A stretch of DNA of 5,466 nucleotides from Nitrospinota bacterium (GTDB taxonomy: Bacteria; UBA8248): positions 1 through 5,466 of the forward strand of contig DNYS01000037.1 in assembly GCA_003506735.1 (NCBI GenBank). Reading direction: 5' to 3'. The notes beneath the pieces were generated by a model. The model searched no databases and had not been told where the DNA came from. It was given only the letters and a program-made list of their open reading frames with translations. The position numbers were made by a program, and so were the translations under genes. This document shows positions 1 through 5,466 of this stretch, one piece after another (the stretch's first letter is position 1; every line of letters begins with the position of its first letter).

Positions 1-468
1 CAGGGGTCGCTGAGCCTGAAGGATATCGTCGCGGGCCAGGCGGGGATGCCCTATATCGTGCTTCAGCCGCTCGGGTTTCTCCTGTTCGTGGTTTGCATGA
101 TCGCCGAAACCAACCGGGCGCCGTTCGACCTGGCCGAGGCCGAGAGCGAGCTGACGGGCGGTTTTCACACCGAGTACAGCAGCATGAACTTCGCGGTCTA
201 TTTTCTGGCCGAGTATTGCAACATGATCACGCTCTCGGCGGTGGCGGCGACGTTTTTTCTGGGCGGATGGCGGGGGCCCATCCTTCCTCCGGTGGTGTGG
301 TTCCTGATCAAGATTTTCGCGTTCATGTTTTTTTTCATGTGGCTGCGGGCTTCGACGCCGCGCCTGCGCTACGATCAGCTCATGGCGTTCGGTTGGAAGG
401 TGCTCCTTCCGCTCTCGATTCTGAACGTGGTGGTGACGGCGGGCGTGATCGTTTTTATGGATTCCTGA
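1..468 (+). CDS. nuoH: NADH-quinone oxidoreductase subunit H, C-terminal part (5' end outside window)
   Basis: Partial gene; the reading frame is open to base 1 and ends at TGA 466-468. The 155 residues seen are about half of the family's usual length of about 325. NuoH (ND1 family) is the membrane subunit that forms much of the quinone-binding chamber and links the peripheral arm to the proton-pumping arm. Visible: a hydrophobic helix at about residues 18-35, then the family signature [16 protein letters not shown] (36-51) followed by [10 protein letters not shown], the acidic loop lining the quinone cavity. Further membrane helices follow at about 63-90 (FAVYFLAEY...), 99-117 (with the [15 protein letters not shown] loop after it), and 133-153. 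These match the last four helices of the family. Glu46, Glu48 and Glu50 of the acidic loop are all kept. The segment before residue 16 ([12 protein letters not shown]) is also typical of NuoH, so the methionine at base 46 is internal and not the start. The gene contains a run of eight T at 328-335. Identification is firm. Confidence 0.97.
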   Translation, partial: QGSLSLKDIVAGQAGMPYIVLQPLGFLLFVVCMIAETNRAPFDLAEAESELTGGFHTEYSSMNFAVYFLAEYCNMITLSAVAATFFLGGWRGPILPPVVWFLIKIFAFMFFFMWLRASTPRLRYDQLMAFGWKVLLPLSILNVVVTAGVIVFMDS

Positions 469-476
469 GCCGCCGG

Positions 477-491
477 AGGGGGACCCCCTTT
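477..491 (+). other. Small GC-rich inverted repeat in the nuoH-nuoI gap
   Basis: AGGGGG (477-482) and CCCCCT (484-489) are perfect reverse complements around A483. As RNA this gives a five-pair stem with a GAC loop; G475 and G476 could add wobble pairs with U490 and U491. It lies in the longest gap of the window (469-517), about 17 bases before the nuoI ribosome binding site. Only three T follow the stem, so it does not look like an intrinsic terminator. A role in mRNA stability or processing is possible but is inference; chance in GC-rich DNA is also plausible. Confidence 0.3.
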
Positions 492-506
492 GAGATGCGG
501 CCGGGC

Positions 507-512
507 GGGGAG
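507..512 (+). promoter_or_regulatory. Ribosome binding site of nuoI
   Basis: GGGGAG ends five bases before ATG 518. An in-frame TGA at 491-493 and the absence of any ATG, GTG or TTG in that frame between 494 and 517 leave 518 as the only possible start upstream of the conserved region. Confidence 0.75.
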
Positions 513-517
513 ATGAC

Positions 518-997
518 ATGCTGGGCGAGGTGTTTCGCGGGCTGTGGGTGACGATCAAGCACTCGTTCAAAAACCGGGAGACGGTGCAATATCCCGAAGA
601 GAAAGAGGAGCTTCCGCCTGGCTATCGGGGCCTGCACAAACTGCTTTTGTGGGAGGACGGGCTTGAGCGCTGCGTGGGCTGCAAGCTCTGTGCGGCGGCC
701 TGCCCGGTGGATTGCATTTTCGTCGAATCGGAGGAAAACGAGGCGTCCCGGCCCGTGTCGAAAGGCGAGCGCTACGCCTCGGTGTATGAGATCAACGAGC
801 TGCGGTGCATTTTTTGCGGCTATTGCGAGGAGGCGTGCCCGGTGGGCGCCATCGTATTGGGCAGCGAGTACGAATTCTGCGCGGATGACCGGAGCAAGTT
901 CCTTTATGAAAAAGGCGATCTGCTGGTGAAGCGCCCGGACGAGATTCCGGAGCTCCAGACCCGGTACGACGAGCGGAAACTGCTCACCTATGTCTAG
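518..997 (+). CDS. nuoI: NADH-quinone oxidoreductase subunit I (2x[4Fe-4S] ferredoxin-like)
   Basis: Complete, 159 residues. NuoI (TYKY/PSST family) sits in the peripheral arm against the membrane and relays electrons through two [4Fe-4S] clusters, N6a and N6b, towards N2 and quinone. Two CxxCxxCxxxCP motifs are intact: C52, C55, C58, C62 and C97, C100, C103, C107. As in other 2[4Fe-4S] ferredoxin folds, the fourth cysteine of each motif should ligate the cluster of the other motif. C66 and C121 are additional cysteines. Residues 1-25 form the usual amphipathic N-terminal helix that rests on the membrane, followed by the PPGYRGLH turn (33-40). The conserved segment RYASVYEIN (85-93) precedes the second motif. 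The protein is somewhat shorter than E. coli NuoI (180 residues), mainly at the C-terminus, which I take as normal family variation. The start is fixed by an in-frame upstream stop and a good ribosome binding site; the stop is TAG 995-997. Confidence 0.98.
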   Translation: MLGEVFRGLWVTIKHSFKNRETVQYPEEKEELPPGYRGLHKLLLWEDGLERCVGCKLCAAACPVDCIFVESEENEASRPVSKGERYASVYEINELRCIFCGYCEEACPVGAIVLGSEYEFCADDRSKFLYEKGDLLVKRPDEIPELQTRYDERKLLTYV

Positions 998-1005
998 GCG
1001 CCGGC

Positions 1006-1013
1006 GGGAGAGG
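1006..1013 (+). promoter_or_regulatory. Ribosome binding site of nuoJ (supports GTG start)
   Basis: The purine-rich run from 1006 to 1018 (GGGAGAGG followed by AAAGG) lies just before GTG 1022; the GGGAGAGG part is eight bases from it. The nuoI stop TAG 995-997 is in the same frame as nuoJ and no other start codon lies between, so GTG 1022 is the only start that keeps the conserved first helix. Confidence 0.7.
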
Positions 1014-1021
1014 AAAGGCTA

Positions 1022-1537
1022 GTGGGTTCATTTTTATTTTATCTCACGGCGGCGGTTACGGTCGCGGGCGCGGCCGGGGTGGTGGCGCTGCCGAACCCGC
1101 TCTACTGCGTGCTCAGCCTGGTCGCGGCGTTTCTCGGGTTGGCCGGGCTCTACTTGTCGCTGGGCGCGGAATTTATCGCGGTGGTCCAGGTGGTCGTTTA
1201 CGCCGGTGCCATCATGGTGCTCTTCCTGTTCGTGGTCATGCTTCTCGACCTTCGGCGCGACGAGCGGATTCCCCTGCGGCTGCCGGTTCAAAAGTTTTTC
1301 GGAGCCATGGCCGGGGTGGGGATATTCGGCTTGCTGCTCAAGGTGATTTATTCGGGTTCGCCCCTGACTGGTGCGAAGGGTCAATATTCGGCCGAGCGCG
1401 TGAGCGAGATCGGCAATACCCAGCTCATCGGAAAAATCCTGCTTACCGACTACCTCCTGCCCTTCCAGGCGATGGGGGTATTGCTTTTCGTGGGCGTTAT
1501 CGGCGCGGTGGTTCTGGCTCGCCGCAGAGCGGGTTGA
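1022..1537 (+). CDS. nuoJ: NADH-quinone oxidoreductase subunit J
   Basis: Complete, 171 residues, GTG start. NuoJ (ND6 family) is a small membrane subunit packed between NuoH and NuoK; its third helix carries the pi-bulge that changes conformation during coupling. Five membrane helices can be drawn at about 4-21, 28-47, 52-76, 92-110 and 147-166. The family core is clear: NP at 25-26, AEF at 49-51, and the third helix with Q56, Y60, A61-G62 and the [11 protein letters not shown] stretch (66-76). Y60 corresponds to the pi-bulge tyrosine (Y59 in E. coli). The hydrophilic segment 111-146 ends in [18 protein letters not shown], usual for bacterial NuoJ. One oddity: the start of the last helix reads PFQ (Q149), where the family usually has PFE. 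The C-terminus is short and basic (ARRRAG), compared with 184 residues in E. coli. It lies 24 bases after nuoI and 19 before nuoK, clearly in one transcript. Confidence 0.97.
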   Translation: MGSFLFYLTAAVTVAGAAGVVALPNPLYCVLSLVAAFLGLAGLYLSLGAEFIAVVQVVVYAGAIMVLFLFVVMLLDLRRDERIPLRLPVQKFFGAMAGVGIFGLLLKVIYSGSPLTGAKGQYSAERVSEIGNTQLIGKILLTDYLLPFQAMGVLLFVGVIGAVVLARRRAG

Positions 1538-1545
1538 TCCCGAAG

Positions 1546-1551
1546 AAAGGG
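1546..1551 (+). promoter_or_regulatory. Ribosome binding site of nuoK (supports GTG start)
   Basis: AAAGGG at 1546-1551 is five bases before GTG 1557. The next in-frame methionine is residue 33, inside the second helix, so the GTG is needed to give the standard 100-residue protein. Confidence 0.7.
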
Positions 1552-1556
1552 CAGGC

Positions 1557-1859
1557 GTGGCTCCTCTGGAACATTACTTGGCCATCAGCGCGCTTTTGTT
1601 CGTCATCGGCGTCGTGGGCGTCGTGGTGCGGCGGAACGCCATCGTGGTCGTGATGTCGATCGAGATCATGCTGAACGCCGGGAATCTCGCTTTCGTCACT
1701 TATGCCAAATTTCTGAATTCGATGGATGGCCAGCTCATCGTGTTTTTCGTGATGGGCGTGGCGGCGGCCGAAGCGGCGGTCGGGCTCGCCATCCTGATAT
1801 TGATTTACCGGAACCGCGAGTCCACCGACGTTGACGAATTGAACTTATTGAAACTTTGA
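1557..1859 (+). CDS. nuoK: NADH-quinone oxidoreductase subunit K
   Basis: Complete, 100 residues, the same length as E. coli NuoK; GTG start. NuoK (ND4L family) is a three-helix membrane subunit that contributes the fourth proton path and part of the central charged axis. Helices fall at about 5-24, 27-49 and 58-84. The two membrane glutamates needed for coupled activity in E. coli are present at identical positions: E36 in [12 protein letters not shown] and E72 in [11 protein letters not shown]. The arginine pair R25-R26 of the cytoplasmic loop is also kept. The C-terminal tail (residues 85-100) is polar, including [12 protein letters not shown], a common bacterial ending. The stop TGA (1857-1859) overlaps the ATG of nuoL by one base, which suggests coupled translation. 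Identification is certain. Confidence 0.98.
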   Translation: MAPLEHYLAISALLFVIGVVGVVVRRNAIVVVMSIEIMLNAGNLAFVTYAKFLNSMDGQLIVFFVMGVAAAEAAVGLAILILIYRNRESTDVDELNLLKL

Positions 1860-3778
1860 TGATGAATCCGACCTTATTCATATTGCTGCTCCCGGCCGCG
1901 GGAGTCCTGGTAAACCTGATCTTCGGCTGGCGACGGGGGGAGAAATTCGCCGGTTGGGTGGCGGTTTCCGTTATGGGGCTGGCGTTCGCGGCCGCGTTGA
2001 TCGGTTTTTTCCTGCTCCTGGGCCTTCCTGCGGACGCCCGGGCGATCCGGATCGATCTCTTCGATTGGATCTCGATCGGGACGTTCCGGGTCGGCGCCGG
2101 GTTCATGCTCGATCCGCTCTCCTCGCTCATGACGCTCGTCGTGACTGGCGTGGGCACGCTCATCCACGTGTATTCGATGGGATACATGCACGGCGACCGG
2201 AGCGCGGTCCGGTATTTCATCTACCTGAACCTGTTCGTATTTTTCATGCTCACGCTGGTCCTGGGCTCGAACTTCCTCGTGTTGTTCGTCGGCTGGGAGG
2301 GCGTGGGGCTTTGCAGCTATCTTTTGATCGGTTTCTGGTTCGAGCGGCCCGCCGCCTCCGAGGCGGGCAAGAAGGCCTTCATCGTCAACCGGGTGGGCGA
2401 TTTTTGTTTCCTGATCGCGATGTTCATCGTCATCGGAATCTTCGGAACGCTCGACTTTACCCAAATCCAGGCCGCCGCGGCGGCCAAGCTGACGGCCGGG
2501 AGCGGCGTGGCGGCCGCGATAGGCCTGCTCCTCTTTGCGGGGGCGACGGGCAAGAGCGCGCAGATCCCGCTCTATATCTGGCTGCCCGATGCGATGGAGG
2601 GGCCCAGCCCCGTCAGCGCGCTCATCCACGCCGCGACCATGGTCACGGCGGGGGTTTACCTGCTGGCGCGGACCTATTTTCTTTTCGAACTCTCGCCGCT
2701 GGCGATGAACGTCGTGGCGGTGGTCGGGGCGCTCACCCTCCTGGTGGCGGCCTCGATCGCGATGGTGCAGACCGACATCAAGCGCGTGCTCGCCTACAGC
2801 ACGGTGAGCCAGCTCGGGTACATGGTCATGGCCTGCGGGCTGGGCGCCTATACGGCCGCCATCTTTCACCTGATGACCCACGCCTTTTTCAAGGCGCTTC
2901 TCTTCATGGGCGCGGGGAGCGTCATCCACGCGGTGGGCGGCGAGCAGAACATGAACCGGATGGGCGGCCTGCGCGCGGCGCTTCCGGTGACGTGCTGGAC
3001 CTGCACCATCGCCGCGTTCGCCATCGCCGGGGTGTTTCCGCTGGCGGGATTCTTCAGCAAGGACGCCATTTTGTATTCGGCGATGACCTCCTCGCGGGGA
3101 GGGATCGGGTTTTGGCTGGCCGGCGCGGCCGGCGCGCTTATGACGGCGTTCTATATTTTCCGGCTGATATTCAAGACCTTCTACGGACGATGCACCCTAT
3201 CGATCGAGGATCAACAAAAACTGCATGAATCTCCCGGCACCATGACCGGGCCGCTCATGGTGCTGGCGTTTCTTTCCATCGCGGGCGGCTGGGTCGGAAT
3301 TCCCATCATCGCGGGGGCGAACATTTTCGGCGATTTCCTCGCACCCGTTTTCGGCGGAGGCGCAGAGGCGCATCACGAGGTGATCTTTGAGCTGGCGATG
3401 ATGCTGTTCTCGCTCGCCATCGCCATTTTGGGGTGGTATCTGGCCTACAGCCTTTTCGTCATGAACTCGGCCGGCGCCGGCGCCAGCGCCTACGCCGAAC
3501 GCTGGCCGGGCCTCTATCGCCTGGTGTTCAACAAATACTACATCGACGAGATTTACGATGCGCGAATCGTTCAGCCCATCCGGCGGCTTTCCGTGCGCCT
3601 CTGGCGGAATTTCGACGATGGCCTGTTGGATGCCTCGGTGAACGGCGCGGGCGGATTTGTCGGCATGGCCGGCTCGGCCGTCCGCCGGCTTCAGACGGGT
3701 TACGTAAAAAGCTACGCGGCGGTGATGCTCGCCGGAGCGCTGGCGATTATTCTCTACCTCACCGCGGGCGCGAAGTAG
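1859..3778 (+). CDS. nuoL: NADH-quinone oxidoreductase subunit L
   Basis: Complete, 639 residues from ATG 1859 (E. coli NuoL has 613). NuoL (ND5 family) is the distal Mrp-antiporter-like proton channel. Catalytic-axis residues match E. coli: E147 in GWEGVGLCSYLLIGFW, D181 in VNRVGD, K232 in GKSAQIPLYIWLPDAM, H257 in SALIHAATMV, H337, H341 and K345 in FHLMTHAFFKALLF, and K401-D402 in FFSKD. HESP (456-459) marks the loop after the second antiporter half. Fourteen core helices are followed by one at about 508-534, then the long lateral amphipathic helix region (about 562-612, starting YIDEIYDARIVQPIRRL) and a final anchor helix at about 618-636, so the brace along the membrane arm is intact. Start choice: TTG 1856, ATG 1859 and ATG 1862 are consecutive in frame; I prefer ATG 1859, which shares its A with the nuoK stop. 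No Shine-Dalgarno-like sequence is seen before any of them, so initiation probably depends on ribosomes finishing nuoK (inference). Confidence 0.97.
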   Translation: MMNPTLFILLLPAAGVLVNLIFGWRRGEKFAGWVAVSVMGLAFAAALIGFFLLLGLPADARAIRIDLFDWISIGTFRVGAGFMLDPLSSLMTLVVTGVGTLIHVYSMGYMHGDRSAVRYFIYLNLFVFFMLTLVLGSNFLVLFVGWEGVGLCSYLLIGFWFERPAASEAGKKAFIVNRVGDFCFLIAMFIVIGIFGTLDFTQIQAAAAAKLTAGSGVAAAIGLLLFAGATGKSAQIPLYIWLPDAMEGPSPVSALIHAATMVTAGVYLLARTYFLFELSPLAMNVVAVVGALTLLVAASIAMVQTDIKRVLAYSTVSQLGYMVMACGLGAYTAAIFHLMTHAFFKALLFMGAGSVIHAVGGEQNMNRMGGLRAALPVTCWTCTIAAFAIAGVFPLAGFFSKDAILYSAMTSSRGGIGFWLAGAAGALMTAFYIFRLIFKTFYGRCTLSIEDQQKLHESPGTMTGPLMVLAFLSIAGGWVGIPIIAGANIFGDFLAPVFGGGAEAHHEVIFELAMMLFSLAIAILGWYLAYSLFVMNSAGAGASAYAERWPGLYRLVFNKYYIDEIYDARIVQPIRRLSVRLWRNFDDGLLDASVNGAGGFVGMAGSAVRRLQTGYVKSYAAVMLAGALAIILYLTAGAK

Positions 3779-3783
3779 CCGGG

Positions 3784-3791
3784 AAAGGAAG
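3784..3791 (+). promoter_or_regulatory. Ribosome binding site of nuoM (supports TTG start)
   Basis: AAAGGAAG at 3784-3791 is six bases before TTG 3798. The alternative in-frame ATG at 3825 (residue 10) has no such motif before it (it is preceded by nuoM-coding CTGATTACGTGG) and would cut into the first helix. Confidence 0.75.
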
Positions 3792-3797
3792 AAGCGT

Positions 3798-5342
3798 TTG
3801 AGCGATTTTCCCCTGATTACGTGGATGATTTTCCTCCCGCTGGCGGGAGGGCTTGCCCTGGTCTTCGTGAACGATGCCAGCGAGGAGGGAAGGCGGCGGG
3901 TGCGCCTCATTTCGATGGCGTTCGTCCTGGCGGCGTTCGCGATTTCCGCCTGGATATATGCCGGATTCCGCGAGAATGCCGAAATGCAGTTCACCGAGAA
4001 GGCGGCATGGATTCCCCAGTTCGGGATTTCCTACCACGTGGGGCTGGACGGCATCAGCCTTCCCTTGGTTCTCCTGACGACGTTTCTGACGCCGATCGCC
4101 GTTTTGTTCTCCTGGCAGGACGTGGATCGGCGCGTTCGCCTCTATTACATGTCAATCCTGTTTCTCGAGACCGGTATGCTCGGCGTGTTCGTGGCGCTGG
4201 ATTTTTTCCTCTTCTATGTCTTCTGGGAGGGGATGCTCATTCCGATGTACCTGATCATCGGTGTATGGGGTGGAGCCCGGCGCATCTACGCGGCGGTGAA
4301 ATTTTTTCTCTACACGATGGCGGGCAGCGTGCTCATGCTGGTGGCGATTCTGTGGCTTTATTTCGCGACCGGCGCGAAGACGTTCGACATCCTGACCCAC
4401 CTGAGCGATCCGGTCGATCATGCGCTCCAGGGCTGGCTCTTCGCCGCCTTTGCCCTGTCGTTCGCGATCAAGGTTCCGGTTTTCCCGTTCCATACCTGGC
4501 TGCCCGACGCCCACGTCGAGGCCCCCACGGCGGGGAGCGTGATTCTGGCGGGCGTGCTCCTGAAGATGGGCACCTACGGCCTCATGCGGCTGGCCATGCC
4601 CCTGTTCCCGGAGGCGGCGCGCGAGTTCGCTCCGGCGATCATGGTCCTGGCCGTTATCGGGATCGTCTACGGTGCGCTCGTCGCGATGGTGCAAGACGAC
4701 ATGAAAAAGCTGGTGGCCTACTCGTCGGTGAGCCACCTGGGCTTTGTCGTTCTCGGGCTCTTCAGCTTCACCCTCCTGGGCGCCACGGGCAGTGTCATCC
4801 AGATGGTGAACCACGGGGTAAGCACCGGGGCGCTGTTCCTGATCGTCGGAATGATTTACAGCCGAAGGCATACCCGGATGATTGCGGACTTCGGCGGTAT
4901 CGCCCGGGTGATGCCGGTCTTTTCCGTCTTTTTCGTGATCGCCGCCCTGAGCAGCATCGGCCTTCCCGGCCTGAACGGATTTGTCGGCGAGTTCACGATC
5001 CTGGCGGGGGCCTTCGGCCCGCACCCGGTCTTCACGATAGTGGCGGCCTCGGGCGTTGTGCTGGCGGCGGTCTATATGCTCTGGATGCTCCAGCGTGTTT
5101 TGTTTAACGGAAATCCCTCGGCGGCCAATCTCGGGCTTCGTGACCTGAGCGCGCGCGAGTGGTGTGTCCTGGTTCCCCTCGTGGCGTTGATGTTCGGGCT
5201 GGGTCTTTATCCCAGGCCCATCCTGAAAACAATCGAGCCCTCCGCCCAGAAGTGGCTCCGCCAGGTCAACCGGCGGGTGCTTAGCGTGAAGGCGCCAGCG
5301 CCGCGCCTGGCCTCCCGGCGCATCCAGGGGCCCAAGCAATGA
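3798..5342 (+). CDS. nuoM: NADH-quinone oxidoreductase subunit M
   Basis: Complete, 514 residues with a TTG start (E. coli NuoM has 509). NuoM (ND4 family) is the middle antiporter-like proton-translocating subunit. Functional residues known from E. coli are all present: E144 in FWEGMLIPMYLIIGVWGG (same number as E. coli), K225 in AIKVPVFPFHTWLPDAHVEAP, K256 in LLKMGTYGLMR, H339 in QMVNHGVSTGALF and E398 in GLNGFVGEF. The quinone/antiporter-family signature VQDDMKKLVAYSSVSHLGF (298-316) is intact. About fourteen membrane helices are visible. After the last one (ending near residue 471, YPRPIL) the protein finishes with a tail of about 30 residues rich in Arg, Lys, Ala and Pro (484-514). The start is set by a good ribosome binding site before TTG; ATG 3825 would remove part of helix 1. 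The last codons overlap nuoN by ATGA (5339-5342). Confidence 0.98.
   Translation: MSDFPLITWMIFLPLAGGLALVFVNDASEEGRRRVRLISMAFVLAAFAISAWIYAGFRENAEMQFTEKAAWIPQFGISYHVGLDGISLPLVLLTTFLTPIAVLFSWQDVDRRVRLYYMSILFLETGMLGVFVALDFFLFYVFWEGMLIPMYLIIGVWGGARRIYAAVKFFLYTMAGSVLMLVAILWLYFATGAKTFDILTHLSDPVDHALQGWLFAAFALSFAIKVPVFPFHTWLPDAHVEAPTAGSVILAGVLLKMGTYGLMRLAMPLFPEAAREFAPAIMVLAVIGIVYGALVAMVQDDMKKLVAYSSVSHLGFVVLGLFSFTLLGATGSVIQMVNHGVSTGALFLIVGMIYSRRHTRMIADFGGIARVMPVFSVFFVIAALSSIGLPGLNGFVGEFTILAGAFGPHPVFTIVAASGVVLAAVYMLWMLQRVLFNGNPSAANLGLRDLSAREWCVLVPLVALMFGLGLYPRPILKTIEPSAQKWLRQVNRRVLSVKAPAPRLASRRIQGPKQ
5326..5330 (+). promoter_or_regulatory. Ribosome binding site of nuoN, inside the nuoM 3' end
   Basis: AGGGG at 5326-5330 is eight bases before ATG 5339. 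It lies within the last codons of nuoM, so ribosomes ending nuoM would pass over it just before the nuoN start; termination-reinitiation at the ATGA overlap is likely (inference). Confidence 0.65.
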
Positions 5343-5466
5343 AACAGGCCGCCGACTTCGTCATTCCCACGATTCATTGGCTTGAGTTGTCGCCGCTGCT
5401 GATAGTGGTGGTCGGGGCCGTTGCGGTTTTGCTCTGGGATACGTTTTTCCGCTCGCGGGACCGGAC
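5339..5466 (+). CDS. nuoN: NADH-quinone oxidoreductase subunit N, N-terminal part (3' end outside window)
   Basis: Partial gene; only the first 42 codons are present and the frame is open to the window end. The start ATG overlaps the nuoM stop as ATGA, with AGGGG eight bases upstream. The translated start is MKQAADFVIPTIHWLELSPL, then a hydrophobic helix (about residues 18-34) ending in LLWDTFFRSRDR. The pattern of a short polar lead, LSPLL, a first helix and an acidic residue (Asp34) near its end is typical of NuoN, the ND2-family antiporter-like subunit next to NuoK. The short sequence has no diagnostic functional residue, so the call rests mainly on its position after nuoM in the conserved gene order, supported by the N-terminal pattern. 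About 450 more residues are expected downstream. Confidence 0.9.
   Translation, partial: MKQAADFVIPTIHWLELSPLLIVVVGAVAVLLWDTFFRSRDR

Noticed and set aside
46..468. ATG 46 as the start of a short separate gene
   Set aside because: The frame continues upstream to base 1 with NuoH-like sequence ([12 protein letters not shown]), so this methionine is internal to nuoH.
1874..2929. 351-codon antisense open frame across nuoL
   Set aside because: Charged low-complexity product mirroring hydrophobic codons on the other strand; no family resemblance.
3118..3135. Two tandem copies of GGCCGGCGC in nuoL
   Set aside because: Encodes an Ala/Gly helix segment (AGAAGA) with GC-rich codons; a two-copy 9-base repeat here is best explained by codon use.
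1954..3228. 424-codon open frame on the + strand inside nuoL in another frame
   Set aside because: Its product is rich in Arg, Gly, His and Asp with no domain pattern, typical of a shadow frame in GC-rich DNA; nuoL in the true frame has all its functional residues.
3473..3484. Perfect 12-base palindrome GGCGCCGGCGCC in nuoL
   Set aside because: Lies within codons for an Ala/Gly stretch (AGAGA) in the loop before the lateral helix; expected by chance in such GC-rich low-complexity coding sequence.
3825..3827. ATG 3825 as the nuoM start instead of TTG 3798
   Set aside because: It would shorten the first helix and has no SD motif; TTG 3798 has AAAGGAAG at a good distance.
3821..5107. 428-codon open frame on the + strand inside nuoM in another frame
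   Set aside because: Same Arg/Gly/Asp-rich shadow composition and no ribosome binding site; fully overlapped by the conserved nuoM.
4152..5339. 395-codon antisense open frame across nuoM
   Set aside because: Extremely rich in His, Arg, Gln, Glu and Asp, as expected from the complement of codons for a membrane protein; no recognisable domain.

Overview
This window is an internal stretch of a bacterial respiratory complex I (proton-pumping NADH:quinone oxidoreductase, NDH-1) operon. All seven genes lie on the + strand in the canonical order nuoH-nuoI-nuoJ-nuoK-nuoL-nuoM-nuoN. The first is cut at its 5' end and the last at its 3' end by the window edges; the five between are complete. DNA is GC-rich (clearly above 55% by eye) with dense bacterial gene packing.

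Layout: the C-terminal half of nuoH (1-468), a 49-base gap with a small GC-rich hairpin, nuoI (518-997), a 24-base gap, nuoJ (1022-1537, GTG start), a 19-base gap, nuoK (1557-1859, GTG start), nuoL (1859-3778, sharing one base with the nuoK stop), a 19-base gap, nuoM (3798-5342, TTG start), and the start of nuoN (5339-5466), overlapping nuoM by the four bases ATGA. No non-coding stretch exceeds 49 bases. I see no promoter, convincing terminator, RNA gene, mobile element or CRISPR array, so transcription must start upstream and continue downstream of the window.

How the genes work together: NuoI carries two [4Fe-4S] clusters (the N6a/N6b pair of the family) and passes electrons towards N2 and the quinone site, which is formed at the interface with NuoH. 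NuoJ and NuoK form the central part of the charged axis in the membrane arm. NuoN, NuoM and NuoL are the three Mrp-antiporter-like proton-translocating subunits, and the lateral helix of NuoL braces the arm. The key charged residues known from E. coli are present in NuoK (E36, E72), NuoL (E147, K232, H257, K345, K401) and NuoM (E144, K225, K256, E398), so the complex should be a functional pump.

Organism: a bacterium with aerobic or anaerobic respiration. The NuoI and NuoH sequences resemble, from memory, those of deltaproteobacteria-like or related uncultivated GC-rich lineages (for example NC10/Rokubacteria, Tectomicrobia, Nitrospinota or Acidobacteria) more than those of enteric bacteria; I cannot assign a phylum. 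The electron-input module (NuoE/F/G or an alternative) lies outside the window.

I find no undescribed system here. The findings are small, checkable oddities: the promoter-less hairpin, the start-codon pattern, an SD-less nuoL start, a Gln in place of the usual Glu in NuoJ, and a basic NuoM tail.
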